This document shows, one piece after another, positions 21,973 through 31,386 of a stretch of DNA of 34,020 nt; within the stretch, counting starts at the first letter, position 1, and every line of letters begins with the position of its first letter. The notes under the pieces were generated by a model. That model had not been told where the DNA came from and made no database searches. It worked only from the letters and a program-made list of their open reading frames with translations. Position numbers and translations under genes: made by a program. Source of the DNA: Glomus cerebriforme. Lineage: Eukaryota; Glomeromycota; Glomeromycetes; Glomerales; Glomeraceae. The stretch covers positions 213,096 to 247,115 of the forward strand of contig QKYT01000077.1 of NCBI GenBank assembly GCA_003550305.1. Direction: 5' to 3'.

Positions 21973-22339
21973 AAATAGGGATGACACAAGAATACACCAT
22001 ACTAGCCATCAACCTGAAGGTCTCACAGGGAAAGGTTATAAATTTTCAAATGAACTTGTTGCAAAGTCATGTCATAAGTGGACGGATAATTGTGAATGGT
22101 ACGAAGGTGATAAATTGGTGAAATGGAGTGCGATAAAAACATCACATCCAGATTGGAAATTTGATCCTCATTTCATACACTTTTTTAACGATCTTATGTG
22201 CTGGTTCTTTGAAAAGTTGCATGGAGATATCGCGTCAAAAAGGGATAAAAAACCAGCATCTTATGATGAGTTGATTAAAAATGGTTGTCGAAACTTAGAT
22301 TATCATAGTATTATTAGCACACTCAAAACAAAAATTTAA
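21839..22339 (+). CDS. VLIG-like gene, C-terminal segment with Cys/His motif (frame 4 of 4)
   Basis: This +1 frame carries the true C-terminus, entered near the five-G run. Counting from 21839, Cys26, Cys30, Cys33 and Cys37 lie within T-V-S-C-P-L-C-G-A-L-C-W-G. His43/His44 and the segment H-H-T-S-H-Q-P-E-G (53-61) follow, a probable metal-binding arrangement that resembles the C-terminal Cys/His region of vertebrate VLIG proteins. The tail is Trp/Phe-rich and ends at a TAA (22337-22339). Because this motif sits behind a frameshift, a literal reading of the sequence would lose it. A candidate AATAAA follows at 22567. Confidence 0.85.
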   Translation: MRKSLEPKGEVVIQDKNLFKNQMLGCTVSCPLCGALCWGSRDHHENRDDTRIHHTSHQPEGLTGKGYKFSNELVAKSCHKWTDNCEWYEGDKLVKWSAIKTSHPDWKFDPHFIHFFNDLMCWFFEKLHGDIASKRDKKPASYDELIKNGCRNLDYHSIISTLKTKI

Positions 22340-22566
22340 GTATTTTCTTTCAGACCTATATGTTCATCATTTAATGAAGTATCTTACAGGTTCCAGGTTT
22401 GCTGGACTGGAATTAAACTGGACCGGATTGGATTGATTAAAGTCTGCTAGTCTAATAACGTGAAAAAGATTATACTCTCAATTATAAAGTTAATTTATTT
22501 TATCGTATTTTTTTTTTTGTAAAATAGTTTTATGGAGTCAGGAAAAGTTTATTACATTGTTCAAAT

Positions 22567-22572
22567 AATAAA
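22567..22572 (+). terminator. candidate polyadenylation signal AATAAA
   Basis: AATAAA about 230 bp after the stop of the VLIG-like gene. It is weak evidence in AT-rich DNA. Confidence 0.3.
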
Positions 22573-22636
22573 AGTGAATTTTATTTATTATTTTCAATTT
22601 AGACTATTGCAAAATAATCTACAAAAGTTATGTATA

Positions 22637-23106
22637 TTATTGCTTAATTGGTAGAGGTTTAATAGCTATTCTTTCGAGTCGTTCACATTCTTTAATTACT
22701 TCTTGATATACTGTACACATATACACATTTACATTATTGTATTATTAGATAAATAGGTTAAATAGGGTTTATGAATTTTCTTTTTTTTTTTTATGTATTT
22801 ACAAAAATATAATAAAATATTATTCTGGGCATATTTTAAATGGTAATGTTTAATTTGAAAGTAATTAAAGAATTTTACTTTATGAAACGTAATTCATATA
22901 ATTAAACCTATTGACGATTTTGTATAGTCCGTTAAATTAGCCGAAATCTAATCCTGTTATATTTTAGACATTATGTTTGCAAATTTTTGATGGTAGTCCA
23001 AGATACTAGATAATAATAAGTTTGTAGTTTTTAAATGTGATTTACTAAATTATACGTATCTTAATGGCTCAATATATCCCTTCTGAAAGTAACCCTGGGC
23101 CCACAT
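22637..23106 (-). CDS. possible small spliced gene, function unknown
   Basis: Two exon-like pieces suggest a gene convergent with the GTPase and divergent from the 23416 gene. The first (23106-23056) starts ATG, reads M-W-A-Q-G-Y-F-Q-K-G-Y-I-E-P-L-R-Y in 17 codons, and meets a GTATAA donor. The last (22710-22637) follows a GTGTACAG acceptor, reads Y-Q-E-V-I-K-E-C-E-R-L-E-R and about 10 more residues, and ends in TAA. The phases do not fit directly, because one extra nucleotide is needed. A middle exon of length 3n+1 must therefore exist, for example around 22960-22925 or 22830-22805, but several choices are equally possible. The product would be roughly 50-60 residues and I do not recognise it. 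Both pieces could also be chance. Confidence 0.35.
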
Positions 23107-23369
23107 TATTGCGATCTTGGCCGGCAAAATTTGTCAGAAATTCATTTCCGATTCATAAACTATCATTCTATTTCCTAAGCTATGGTGTTGTGGTAGGAAT
23201 TGCGAAAATCGAATCAAAAAAATCGAAACTATAATACTCATGAGCGAGCCCCTTCATAATTTCCAACGTTTTAACGTTGAGATTATTTTTTCTTTATTTG
23301 TACCTTTCGCTAGCTTGCCGCGGAATAATTTTTTTTTGATAAAACCGCAGTATCACTTGGGTATAGTAT

Positions 23370-23377
23370 TATATAAG
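23370..23377 (+). promoter_or_regulatory. TATA box
   Basis: TATATAAG lies 39 bp upstream of the ATG at 23416, which would give a very short 5' leader. Confidence 0.5.
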
Positions 23378-23415
23378 CAAACCATTTCAATAAGTGATTA
23401 GTGTAACCGAAAAAA

Positions 23416-23871
23416 ATGCTAAGCGGTGAACAACTCGGATTAGATGATACCGCTTTATACAGATTAAAAGAAAAGGCCACCAAAATGAGTTGTCCACAAT
23501 CTCTGCCAATCAGATCTCAAGACCTGGATGAGCCGATTATCGATAATACAGAAAATATTGAAACAGACAATTGTGTGATCACTTATTATTTTCCCTCTGA
23601 TAATTTATTTACTCATAAGGAAATACTACTCATGTGCCGAATTTTTGATTTGTATCGTGCATCTTTAATCGGCCAAAACGATCTGCAGTGTTACGGTCAT
23701 TCTTTCTATAAATTTTTCAACACAGTCCCTAAATTTCTTTTTTTCCTAAAAAAATATTTTATTGCTTGGAAACTGAATGTAACAAATGGTGCATCAACAG
23801 TCTCAAAAAATAGGCTTGCGGTGACTGTTGTTCATAACTTTACACCAACCTCGATTTTAATGAAGTTATGA
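23416..23871 (+). CDS. protein of unknown function (151 residues)
   Basis: A single open frame from the first ATG after a TATA box to TGA. The N-terminal 60 residues are of mixed composition with charged and Ser/Pro residues (an acidic D-N-T-E-N-I-E-T-D at about 48-56) and look like real coding sequence. Residues 57-100 continue plausibly, with four Cys at about 58, 80, 98 and nearby. Beyond residue 100 the sequence becomes Phe/Lys-rich (F-F-L-K-K), so the true 3' end could be spliced: AACACAG at about 23719-23725 resembles an acceptor. It has no recognised domain and no clear signal peptide or transmembrane segment. It stands alone between the possible minus-strand gene and the hydrolase gene, 365 bp from the latter. 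Confidence 0.55.
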   Translation: MLSGEQLGLDDTALYRLKEKATKMSCPQSLPIRSQDLDEPIIDNTENIETDNCVITYYFPSDNLFTHKEILLMCRIFDLYRASLIGQNDLQCYGHSFYKFFNTVPKFLFFLKKYFIAWKLNVTNGASTVSKNRLAVTVVHNFTPTSILMKL

Positions 23872-24168
23872 AGTGACAAGTGATATCAATCAAAAAAAAA
23901 AGAGAGGTTTTATTTTTCAAATTTCCCACGGAGTATTACAAAGTACAATTTTAAGTGGAATTTTACTAAATTTATTTTAGGATAAAGATCTTCACGTTCA
24001 TACGACTAGTCAGGGGACATCGATAAATGACTGACGAAAGGGGAAAAAAAAAGGGAGAAAAAAATTATTCACAACCCGACATTTGTTTTTCATTCAGATC
24101 GGCAATCTGTTTTTAGTTTTATATCTAGTATTTCTCACAAAATCATTACAATCTGCCCAAAGATTTTT

Positions 24169-24176
24169 TATAAATA
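24169..24176 (+). promoter_or_regulatory. TATA box
   Basis: TATAAATA lies 61 bp upstream of the ATG of the LTA4H-type gene. A C/A-rich stretch (GGCACCCATCAACC) in between could contain the transcription start. Confidence 0.45.
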
Positions 24177-24236
24177 AAGCATTTTTATAACGGCACCCAT
24201 CAACCAACCGATAACGAGATAATAAACCTCAGAAAA

Positions 24237-26840
24237 ATGAATTATGATCCAGCCACCCTATCTAATATCAATGAAATTCAAACTGATCATATTAAATTAG
24301 ACTTAAAAGTTGACTTTGAGTATAAAATTCTTGATGGGAGTGCTACATTATCTCTTACTACTATAGCCGATAATGTTAACAGAGTTATTCTTGACACAAA
24401 ATGTCTCAATATTAAGTCAGTTTCTCAAGACGAAAGACAACTAAAGGTATAATATAATGCGTAGCTTAGTGCATATTACTTGGGAATGCTGTACTCAATT
24501 TTTATTTTTACAAAGTTTCACCTTAATAATGAAATTGATTGTTTTGGAGCGACTGGCTTGCATATTGAACTTAACGAACCTCTAACTGCGGGTACCAAGT
24601 TCGAATTGGAAATAGCTTACAATACTACGATACAGGGTACTGCAATTCAATGGTTAGAACCAAGGTAATGTACCTACTATTTTAATAGAAATAATACCAT
24701 GAACCTTAATTAATTATAACCAAAATAAAAATTGCAGTCAAACTGTCGGAAAGAAGCATCCTTATCTTTTTACACAGTGTCAAGAAGTAAAAATTTAAAT
24801 TAATATATATCAGAATATACTATACTTATGAATTAAATTTTTTTTTATGACCTTTTTTTTTTAGATTCATGCGCGATCTCTTTTGCCATGTCAAGATACA
24901 CCATGTTTCAAATTAACCTACAGTGCCAATATTCAAGTTTCTCGTCCTCTTAGAGCTCTTATGAGTGCTATTCATGTTGGAGAAGAAGAGATTGATGATG
25001 GCAAGAGTAAACTTTACAAATTTGAACAAGAAGTCAAAATTCCCACTTACTTAATTGCTTTGGCAGTTGGAAATTTGGCAGGAAAAGAGATTGGTCCTAG
25101 ATCAACCGTGTGGACTGAACCAGAAATTTTACAAGAAGCTGCATGGGAATTTGCAGATACCGAAAAATTTATCGCTATAGGAGAAAAACTTTTGACTCCT
25201 TATGAATGGAAAAAATATGACCTATTAGTTCTTCCCGCTTCGTTTCCTTTGTAAGTTTATACTTAAGAAACTTAAAAATTCTTTTTATGTTCAATAACTA
25301 ATTTATTTATTTTTAATTCAAAAGCGGTGGCATGGAAAATCCCTGTTTAACATTTATTACGCCTGCATTAATAGCTGGAGATAGATCTCTTGTAGATGTA
25401 GTTGCACATGAAGTTTCTCATAGTTGGACGGGAAATCTTGTCACAGCAGCAAATTGGGTAATTTGTAAAGATGATATTCAATAAATAATAAAATTCATAA
25501 TTCATAATTAACTATTAACTATTAACTATTTAGGAACATTTTTGGCTCAATGAAGGATGGACCATGTTTATTGAAAGAAAGATTATCGATCGCTTGCATG
25601 GCGAAAAAGAAAGTGATTTTCACGCAATTATTGGGTGGAGTTTATTAGAGGATGACGTTAAACTTTTCGGTGAAAACAATCCTCTTACTGCATTACAACC
25701 TGTATTGAAAGGAGTAGATCCTGATGATTCTTTTTCTTATGTTTCATATGGTAAAGTTTCTCTTTTTGAGGTTAAATTTTATAAATGTAAATTATGACAT
25801 TAATAATTTATTTATTTATTTATTTTAATTATAGAAAAGGGATTTAATCTTTTATATCATATTCAGAAAGTAGTTGGCGGATCTGAATTTTTTGAACCTT
25901 ATATGAAAGCTCATATTAAAGAATTTGCCGGTAAATCTATTGTCACAGATGATTGGAAAAATTTCTTATATTCATTCATGGAAAAAAATTATGGATCCGT
26001 AAAAAAGGATGCATTAGATAAAATTGATTGGAATAGCTGGTTGCATTCTCCTGGAATGGTAAATTTAGTTAAATAATTTTTTTTTGTTAATAACGATATA
26101 TATATATATTTTTTTAAAGTAATAATATTATTTTTACTTACATTTTTTTAGCCACCAATAAAACATGAATTTGATCAAACACTCTCAAAAGAATGTAATC
26201 AATTGGCTGAAAGGTTCGAACATTTAAAAGTTTTTCAAGTTAGCAGAATTAATTATTAATGAATGTTATGTAAATTAGATGGAATTTGGCAAGAAACAAT
26301 GAAAATTTTGAAGAATTCTCACCAGCAGACATTGAGAAATTTACTACTTTACAAAAGAGTAAGCAAACAATTAAAACCGATTTTATGATATAAAAAACAA
26401 CTAATTGAATTTTTTTTTTTTTTTTGAAAAGTGGCATTTTTGGACCGAATGTCGGAATTTCCACCCTTACCTCATTCGGTAATTGCCACGATGGATAAAT
26501 CTTACAATTTCACCACCGTTCGTAATGTTGAAATTTGTTTTAGATGGCATAAAGTCTGTTTATTAGCAGAATATGAACCCAATTTTCCTCATGTTGTTAA
26601 ATTTGTAACTGAGCAAGGAAGAACGAAATACATTAGACCTCTATACAGGTAAGTCCAATATTTAAATATTATATTGTTTTTAAAATTCTTATTAAGATAT
26701 ATTACTTTAGGTTGTTGAATAATACCAAGAATGGATCAGATTTAGCAAAGAAAACTTTTATTGAGAATAAGTCATTTTACCATCCTATTGCGGCAACTAT
26801 GATTGAAAGAGATATTTTTAAAAATGAGCCTGCTAAGTAA
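24237..26840 (+). CDS. leukotriene A4 hydrolase-type M1 aminopeptidase, 11 exons
   Basis: A zinc aminopeptidase/epoxide hydrolase of the M1 family, cytosolic in known relatives. Exons: 24237-24446, 24516-24664, 24738-24786, 24865-25250, 25325-25457, 25534-25750, 25835-26058, 26152-26213, 26279-26358, 26432-26648, 26711-26840. All ten introns are GT...AG and 62-93 nt long, and the phases join to give 618 residues (human enzyme 611). The substrate-binding G-G-M-E-N is at 266-270. The zinc motif H-E-V-S-H is at 293-297 with the third ligand Glu316 (HEXXH-x18-E) and catalytic Glu294. Tyr381 matches the human proton donor Tyr383, Asp373 matches Asp375, and Arg567/Lys569 match the carboxylate-binding Arg563/Lys565. 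Human Tyr378, the residue alkylated during suicide inactivation, is Phe376 here, as in the yeast enzyme. Aminopeptidase activity is nearly certain from these residues; true leukotriene A4 hydrolysis in a fungus is not established. The start [10 protein letters not shown] fits the family. Confidence 0.96.
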
Positions 26841-26907
26841 AATTATATATTTTATCTGTCACTTTATTATAGTGATATGGTTCTACACAGAGAAAATAAT
26901 TTTTTAT

Positions 26908-26913
26908 AATAAA
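26908..26913 (+). terminator. candidate polyadenylation signal AATAAA
   Basis: AATAAA lies 68 bp downstream of the hydrolase stop codon, a reasonable distance for 3'-end processing, though the hexamer is frequent in this DNA. Confidence 0.45.
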
Positions 26914-26929
26914 TATACTTGAATTTTAT

Positions 26930-28046
26930 TATCATCAGGCAAAATATTTTTATGTTAAAAAAAAAATTATAGAAATTTTCACGCATCGCGCACTTTTCTT
27001 CGCAAATTCAGTTATTTCGCCAATTTTCATTATCATTTTCTAAATTGTTCTAATTAGAAAAGTTGGTATGATATACAGTACATTGCTAGATTTATAAACT
27101 GTACTACGAATAAATCTATTACTGTATTACCATACGTCAGCTAGAGTGTTTTAAGTTATAAGCATTAAATACATAATATTACGTAATACGCGTATTTTAC
27201 ATGATTTTTTGATGTCCTCATGACCATTGGCTTCTGTGTTACTCTAAGGATTATAAAAATGCTTTCTCGTTCAGTTTTCCTTTTCTTCTTTTCTTAAATA
27301 CTAATGTTTATGGTGAGGTTCTTCCCAAAATTCTCTTTCTTAATCATTTTCTTAGTTAATAAAATTAAAACTAACTTTCTCTGCAATGTTTCTTTTTATT
27401 GGATGAACACTTCGATAAACGAAGATTTCCAAAAATTACAAATGTGACTTTTGGATTTAATCTTCGACCGGTTATTTAATAGCCGCGAAGACGTTCTTTC
27501 AAGCTTCCGCGAAAGTGAAGTGCCGGAATGGTCTTGGTAACGAATCCGGACAAATCCGGGGAGCCGCTCCTTTTTAGGATACCGGTCCGGTACACATTCT
27601 CCGGTTCANGTCTCTNNGGGTATGCATATTCAACTATGTAACTCTATTCCCAGACATGTTAACCATTTAGCGACGATACTAACCTTAATTTTAAGATTAT
27701 TTCTTTATTATCTTTGAATTATTCTTTTCTTCTTTAAGAAAGGTGTCTACATGTATTCTGTACTGACCTTTCTTTAGTTAAATCGAATCTTTCAATTATA
27801 ATTTAAATATGATCTTATTCAAAATTTTTTGAGTTGCAAATGGTGTTGACGTCCTCGTCGTGCAACTTGGGTATTGATATTAATACTTATTAATATTGAT
27901 AGCGAACAAACACCACCAAAAATTTATCATTCCCCTTTTACTTGGGTAAAATATGGTCAAATCCACTCTTCTAGGGAGTATAAAATTTTGGAAATTGTAT
28001 ATTTATACAAGTAATATATAATTTTATTGATTTAAATATTCGAGCA
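26930..28046. other. gene-free stretch with a GC-rich patch
   Basis: No gene is supported. The stretch contains the GC-rich patch at 27465-27607 and ambiguous bases at 27609 and 27616-27617. Confidence 0.6.
27448..27607. other. GC-rich patch, possible repeat or gene fragment
   Basis: Bases 27465-27607 are roughly half G+C, in sharp contrast to the surroundings, and end at ambiguous bases. On the plus strand 30 codons are open from 27448 to a TAA at 27538, with a hydrophilic peptide containing F-N-S-R-E-D-V-L-S-S-F-R and ending E-W-S-W. Farther on lies a palindromic ACCGGTCCGGT. I do not recognise it. It could be the tail of a transferred or repetitive gene, a transposon remnant, or a collapsed repeat. 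Confidence 0.35.
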
Positions 28047-28322
28047 ATTAACTCATTGAATATAAAAAAATTTCCACCATTGAATATTGGCCTTCGATTT
28101 TAAGGTAAGGTGGGCGACTATGATGTTCATCGGTTACCTAGTGTTTATTGTTGGAGTTATCATGGGGAATTAGTAGGTATCAAGTCATCGAATATAGTTT
28201 AAAGTACGCGATATGGCAATCATATGATGATATACAACTTCGGGGGAGTAAGACGGTTAATAAAATGGTTGTATATTTTACTAAAATGTAATGACAGAAT
28301 ATCTGGTTGGGATTATTAAATT
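28047..28322 (+). repeat. dispersed repeat X, copy 1
   Basis: This stretch aligns with 32095-32446. The best-conserved part is an identical 29-base run (TTTAAGGTAAGG... through ATGATGTTC), then 17 codons ending TAGTAGG, then CAATCATATGATGA, and finally a TGG(G)ATTATTAAATT tail. In this copy, CpG sites present in copy 2 appear as CpA or TpG. A 17-codon frame (28120-28173) is open in both copies. It is probably a degenerate transposable-element or gene-family remnant. Confidence 0.75.
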
Positions 28323-28591
28323 GGTATGTATATTTATGTTTATTATTTGCTAACATTTTACAGTACTTTAGTTAAACTTCAATATATGTTTAACAAAAAC
28401 TTTTGAGAGAGACTTAACCTCATTTAGGGACTTAGTTTTTATAAAAGTTCCAATAAACCAATTATAATGTTCCAAACCTGCTCAAATCAGTTTTAAATCA
28501 GTTTCGAACTGTGATTAAATATATAAATATTATTTTAATAAAAAAAAAATAATTTAGGATAATTACATGATGATACTGTTATAAATGTAAG

Positions 28592-28665
28592 GATTCTTGC
28601 CGCTTCTTAAATGCCTTTTTCAAATTAGAAGCTACTAAATTATTTCGATTTTATCGGCAAGAATC
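28592..28665. repeat. nested inverted repeat (foldback)
   Basis: GATTCTTGCCG (28592-28602) and CGGCAAGAATC (28655-28665) are exact 11-bp inverted arms. Inside them a second pair, CTTCT / AGAAG, continues the fold. It may be a small foldback element or a structured RNA. No gene is nearby. Confidence 0.6.
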
Positions 28666-28820
28666 TCTTGAGATTATCAATTACGTGTATTTGTTTCATA
28701 CCCTATTCATTAAAAAAAAATACTATCTGCTATTTAAAAATTAATTAATAAAACTAAAAATAATCTACCATCAATACCGACACAATTAAATTCGTGCCCC
28801 AAAAAATTAAAAAAAGTTTA

Positions 28821-28920
28821 TGTGGTATGACTTGGACTAACATATCAGTTATTTTTAGTCCGCCCTTTCAATTCAGATCTTATAAGTGGTATTCCTTGGA
28901 ATGACATATCAATTTTTTTC
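28821..28920. repeat. imperfect direct repeat of about 36 bp
   Basis: Bases 28821-28856 and 28885-28920 share a GTGGTAT..CTTGGA..(A/G)ACATATCA frame with several mismatches, spaced 64 bp apart. It is an old local duplication. Confidence 0.5.
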
Positions 28921-29369
28921 GTAAATGAAGAAGATTTTTAATATCATAATTACTTAAGTCAATTTTATCGTTGCCGTGTACCAACGAAACTACAAATGCA
29001 ATGCACAATATGACCATTGTTAATTGATAAATTAAATAATTACGCATCTTATAACAATAGATACAACATTTACCTTTAAAGTCGAATGTTTAATCTAACA
29101 CTCCTTCTGAAATTTAAATTTTATTAATCATATCCCTGTATGTTGTACCATCATTAGACTGAAATTTTGATCAATTAGAAACTACATGTGAATAAATCTT
29201 CACTTTTCCAAATCAGTAAAAATTTACGTGATGTGACTTCATGCTTAATTTATTATTATATCTTGTGATTTTGACTCATTTCTAATATTCTTAATATTCT
29301 TAATTATATAAATACCTCTTCAATATTTCATATTATTTTTAATTATCATATTAAATATATTAAATATCC

Positions 29370-29483
29370 TTAGAGCTCATTCACCTTCAGCTCGTCTTCA
29401 CCACCTTCTTCTTCGCCTTCTTCGTCACCTTTCTCACCTTCTCCGTCATCTCTATTTTGTTCACAAGATGAATTACTATCTAA
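29370..29483 (-). other. purine-rich tract, possible acidic C-terminal exon
   Basis: On the minus strand 37 codons are open to a TAA at 29370-29372. The peptide is very acidic (runs of Glu, Asp and Gly) and ends E-L-K-V-N-E-L. The plus strand is a CTT/CTC-rich tract, so this may be only a microsatellite-like low-complexity sequence. No acceptor or upstream exon is convincing. Confidence 0.2.
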
Positions 29484-29527
29484 CTATTATATTTTCTCTA
29501 TCCTACTTCCAACTATTCCCTTATTAT

Positions 29528-29726
29528 CTTCCTTATACTGTATATGAGGTCTTCCTCATATCAGGCAAGGAAAGATCGGTCAGATAGTCGAGTATCTCCT
29601 ATTTGGCCTGTCTGGTTTCTTTTTAAATTCCTCTAAACTTCCTCTTCTCTTCCTTATACTGTATAGAGGTCTTCTTCGTATCAGGCAAGGAAAGACCAGT
29701 TAGATAGTCGAGTATCTCCTATCTGG
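29528..29726. repeat. 78-bp direct repeat, two copies 121 bp apart
   Basis: Bases 29528-29606 and 29649-29726 match closely, both running from CTTCCTTATACTGTATA through ATCAGGCAAGGAAAGA to AGATAGTCGAGTATCTCCTAT. Copy A contains a clean hairpin (TATGAGG-TCTT-CCTCATA) that is partly broken in copy B. The element is non-coding and its function is unknown. Confidence 0.8.
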
Positions 29727-29732
29727 TGGTTC

Positions 29733-29762
29733 AGTTTAGACTAGGATTCCCTTTCCATTTCC
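29733..29762 (+). repeat. short dispersed repeat Y, copy 1
   Basis: A 30-bp segment AGTTTAGACTAG(G/A)ATT... recurs at 32547-32576 with a few mismatches. In both places it lies downstream of a copy of repeat X in the same orientation, which suggests that X and Y belong to one larger duplicated unit. Confidence 0.5.
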
Positions 29763-31300
29763 TTATATACTTATTGACTACTTTATTTATGAGCTCATGT
29801 AATACAAACACCCATAGAAAATGAAGAATTTAATGATTTTTTTTTAAAAGAGAAATTTTCGTGGACATAAACAAAGTTTTATTACTTAACAGTTAATCAG
29901 AAGCAGATGATGAAAAAGACACCAAAAAGAAAAGATAGTAAAACTAATGGACATTTTTAATAACAGAACAAATAACATAAATAGTGAATGATAAAATTAC
30001 TGAAGAATTCACTGTAGGAGGTGGATTGGACGAAGTTTATCTACTATTTCTTCACCATTAGCATTTCTCCTCTACAACCAATAATTAAATGGAATACTTT
30101 GTGAATTGAAAGAAGAATATGGAAATGATTGAACAATAGCATAGCAAAGAATAAGCCAACATATAATAAATTGATAAAACAAACATAAAAGTAAATTCAG
30201 AACAGGAAATTTTAAAACTTTAAAGTTTATATCAAAGTCTAAAGTGAATCCAGAAAAATTTGATTATGAACAAAAGGGAACAACAATAATAAATCAAAGT
30301 AAACAAATATAGGAGTAAATTGTTAATAAACAAATAGTCAAAATCATACGGTGTAAGATAAAGAGAATATCATACGAAAAACTGGGTGTATAGGTGTATG
30401 GAATAAAGGACAACAAAGAAATGGGTATAACAACAAAAAATCAGAATTGATCAATTAGAAATAGATATATGATAAATAAATACAAACATGCAGAATAGTT
30501 ATTATATTAATTTTGGTTCATTATTTAGTAGAAGAATAAAATACAATACTTATTTATTTTTTTTTTTTATAATTTATGTAATTTTAATATTACTAAAAAT
30601 GAATAAATAATAAATAAAAACCAATATTAAATTGTTTTTGAACGTAATACAAATACAAATGATTAGATATTAACACATCTTTTTTATTTGTAGAAAATCA
30701 AATATTTAATTGTTAAAGATTTTGTTAATTACGGCAAATTTTATTTATTTAATGTTTTATATTTACAGTATTTATCTTTAGGTATTCTGTATGTTTGCAT
30801 GGGTTTGGGATATAGCATATGTAATTTGTGTTTGAATTTCCTTCATATTTTGAAATGAAATTGTATAATTTATAAGAATGAACAATATTTGTATATTATT
30901 TTGACAATATATTCGGTATTTTTGACTCAAATAAAAAAATACTTATATGGTTTTATATTAATTTACATTCTTTTACAATAAGAGAAAACTGAAAGACTAT
31001 GTAATTAACGTTTCAATGTATTGAAAAGTTCGTTGGTTTCTTTATTAATCTGAATAGAAAATATATATATATATGATCTTTCCTTAATTATTAGAAGGAA
31101 AGAAAAAAAATTATGATATCATATCTTTTAAGACCGCCTTCAAATAAAGAATAATCATACGTTAATTGGTAATTTGGCATAAAAATTTATTCATAATACA
31201 CCATTAGGTTTTTTGTATTTTGTTCTTTGATAACTTTATTACACAATTATCATGCGAAAATAATCTAATTTGCACCTTTTTAGATATTATAAGATATACT
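29763..31300. other. AT-rich gene-free stretch
   Basis: No gene, RNA or element is supported. The sequence is A-rich on the plus strand from about 29820 to 30480 and has no long open frame. Confidence 0.6.
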
Positions 31301-31304
31301 GTTT

Positions 31305-31386
31305 CGCAGCACTAGAGTGGAATTTGGGTAAAGTTTCATTCCATTTTTAATTCTGCCCAAAATTCCACCATAATGCTGATACGGTA
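31305..31386. mobile_element. palindromic MITE-like element, copy 2
   Basis: The core is related to 15304-15420: GAGTGGAATTTGGG on the left faces TCTGCCCAAAATTCCAC on the right, with the shared centre CATTTTTAATTCTGCCC. The outer 13-bp repeats of copy 1 are not preserved, so it is either truncated or older. Confidence 0.6.

Larger units (their letters stand above)
17823..22339 (+). pseudogene. very large inducible (VLIG/URGCP-like) GTPase gene with three frame breaks
   Basis: Four consecutive open segments in shifting frames together describe one intronless VLIG-type GTPase gene: 17823-18035, 18008-18226, 18178-21972 and 21839-22339. The break points are near 18007 (one base missing), 18205 (one base missing) and 21862-21866 (one base extra in a run of five G). 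The net change of -1 means an unbroken version would be about 1505 residues, which suits this family. The content is a leader, an N-terminal G-like region with a first P-loop, a VLIG G domain with a second P-loop, a long helical region and a C-terminal Cys/His motif. VLIG proteins are large cytosolic or nuclear GTPases known mainly as interferon-inducible proteins of vertebrates. The breaks may be assembly errors or real decay; the downstream gene has none in 1.86 kb of coding sequence. A pyrimidine tract ending TTAG at 17818 may be an acceptor, so an upstream exon is possible. Confidence 0.75.

Noticed and set aside
22641..22680. tRNA-like D-arm (GCTTAATTGGTAGAGG)
   Set aside because: No matching acceptor stem, anticodon arm or T-arm (GTTCGAATC-type) follows at the right spacing on either strand; the same bases fit a coding reading on the minus strand better.
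24480..24515. TTG start of an independent peptide at 24480
   Set aside because: This is the 3' part of intron 1 of the hydrolase gene; the real exon begins at 24516 after the AAAG acceptor and continues the family sequence.
26249..26464. 71-codon minus-strand frame at the 3' end of the hydrolase gene
   Set aside because: It crosses confirmed exons and introns of the plus-strand gene and contains Lys/Phe runs from the polypyrimidine tract.
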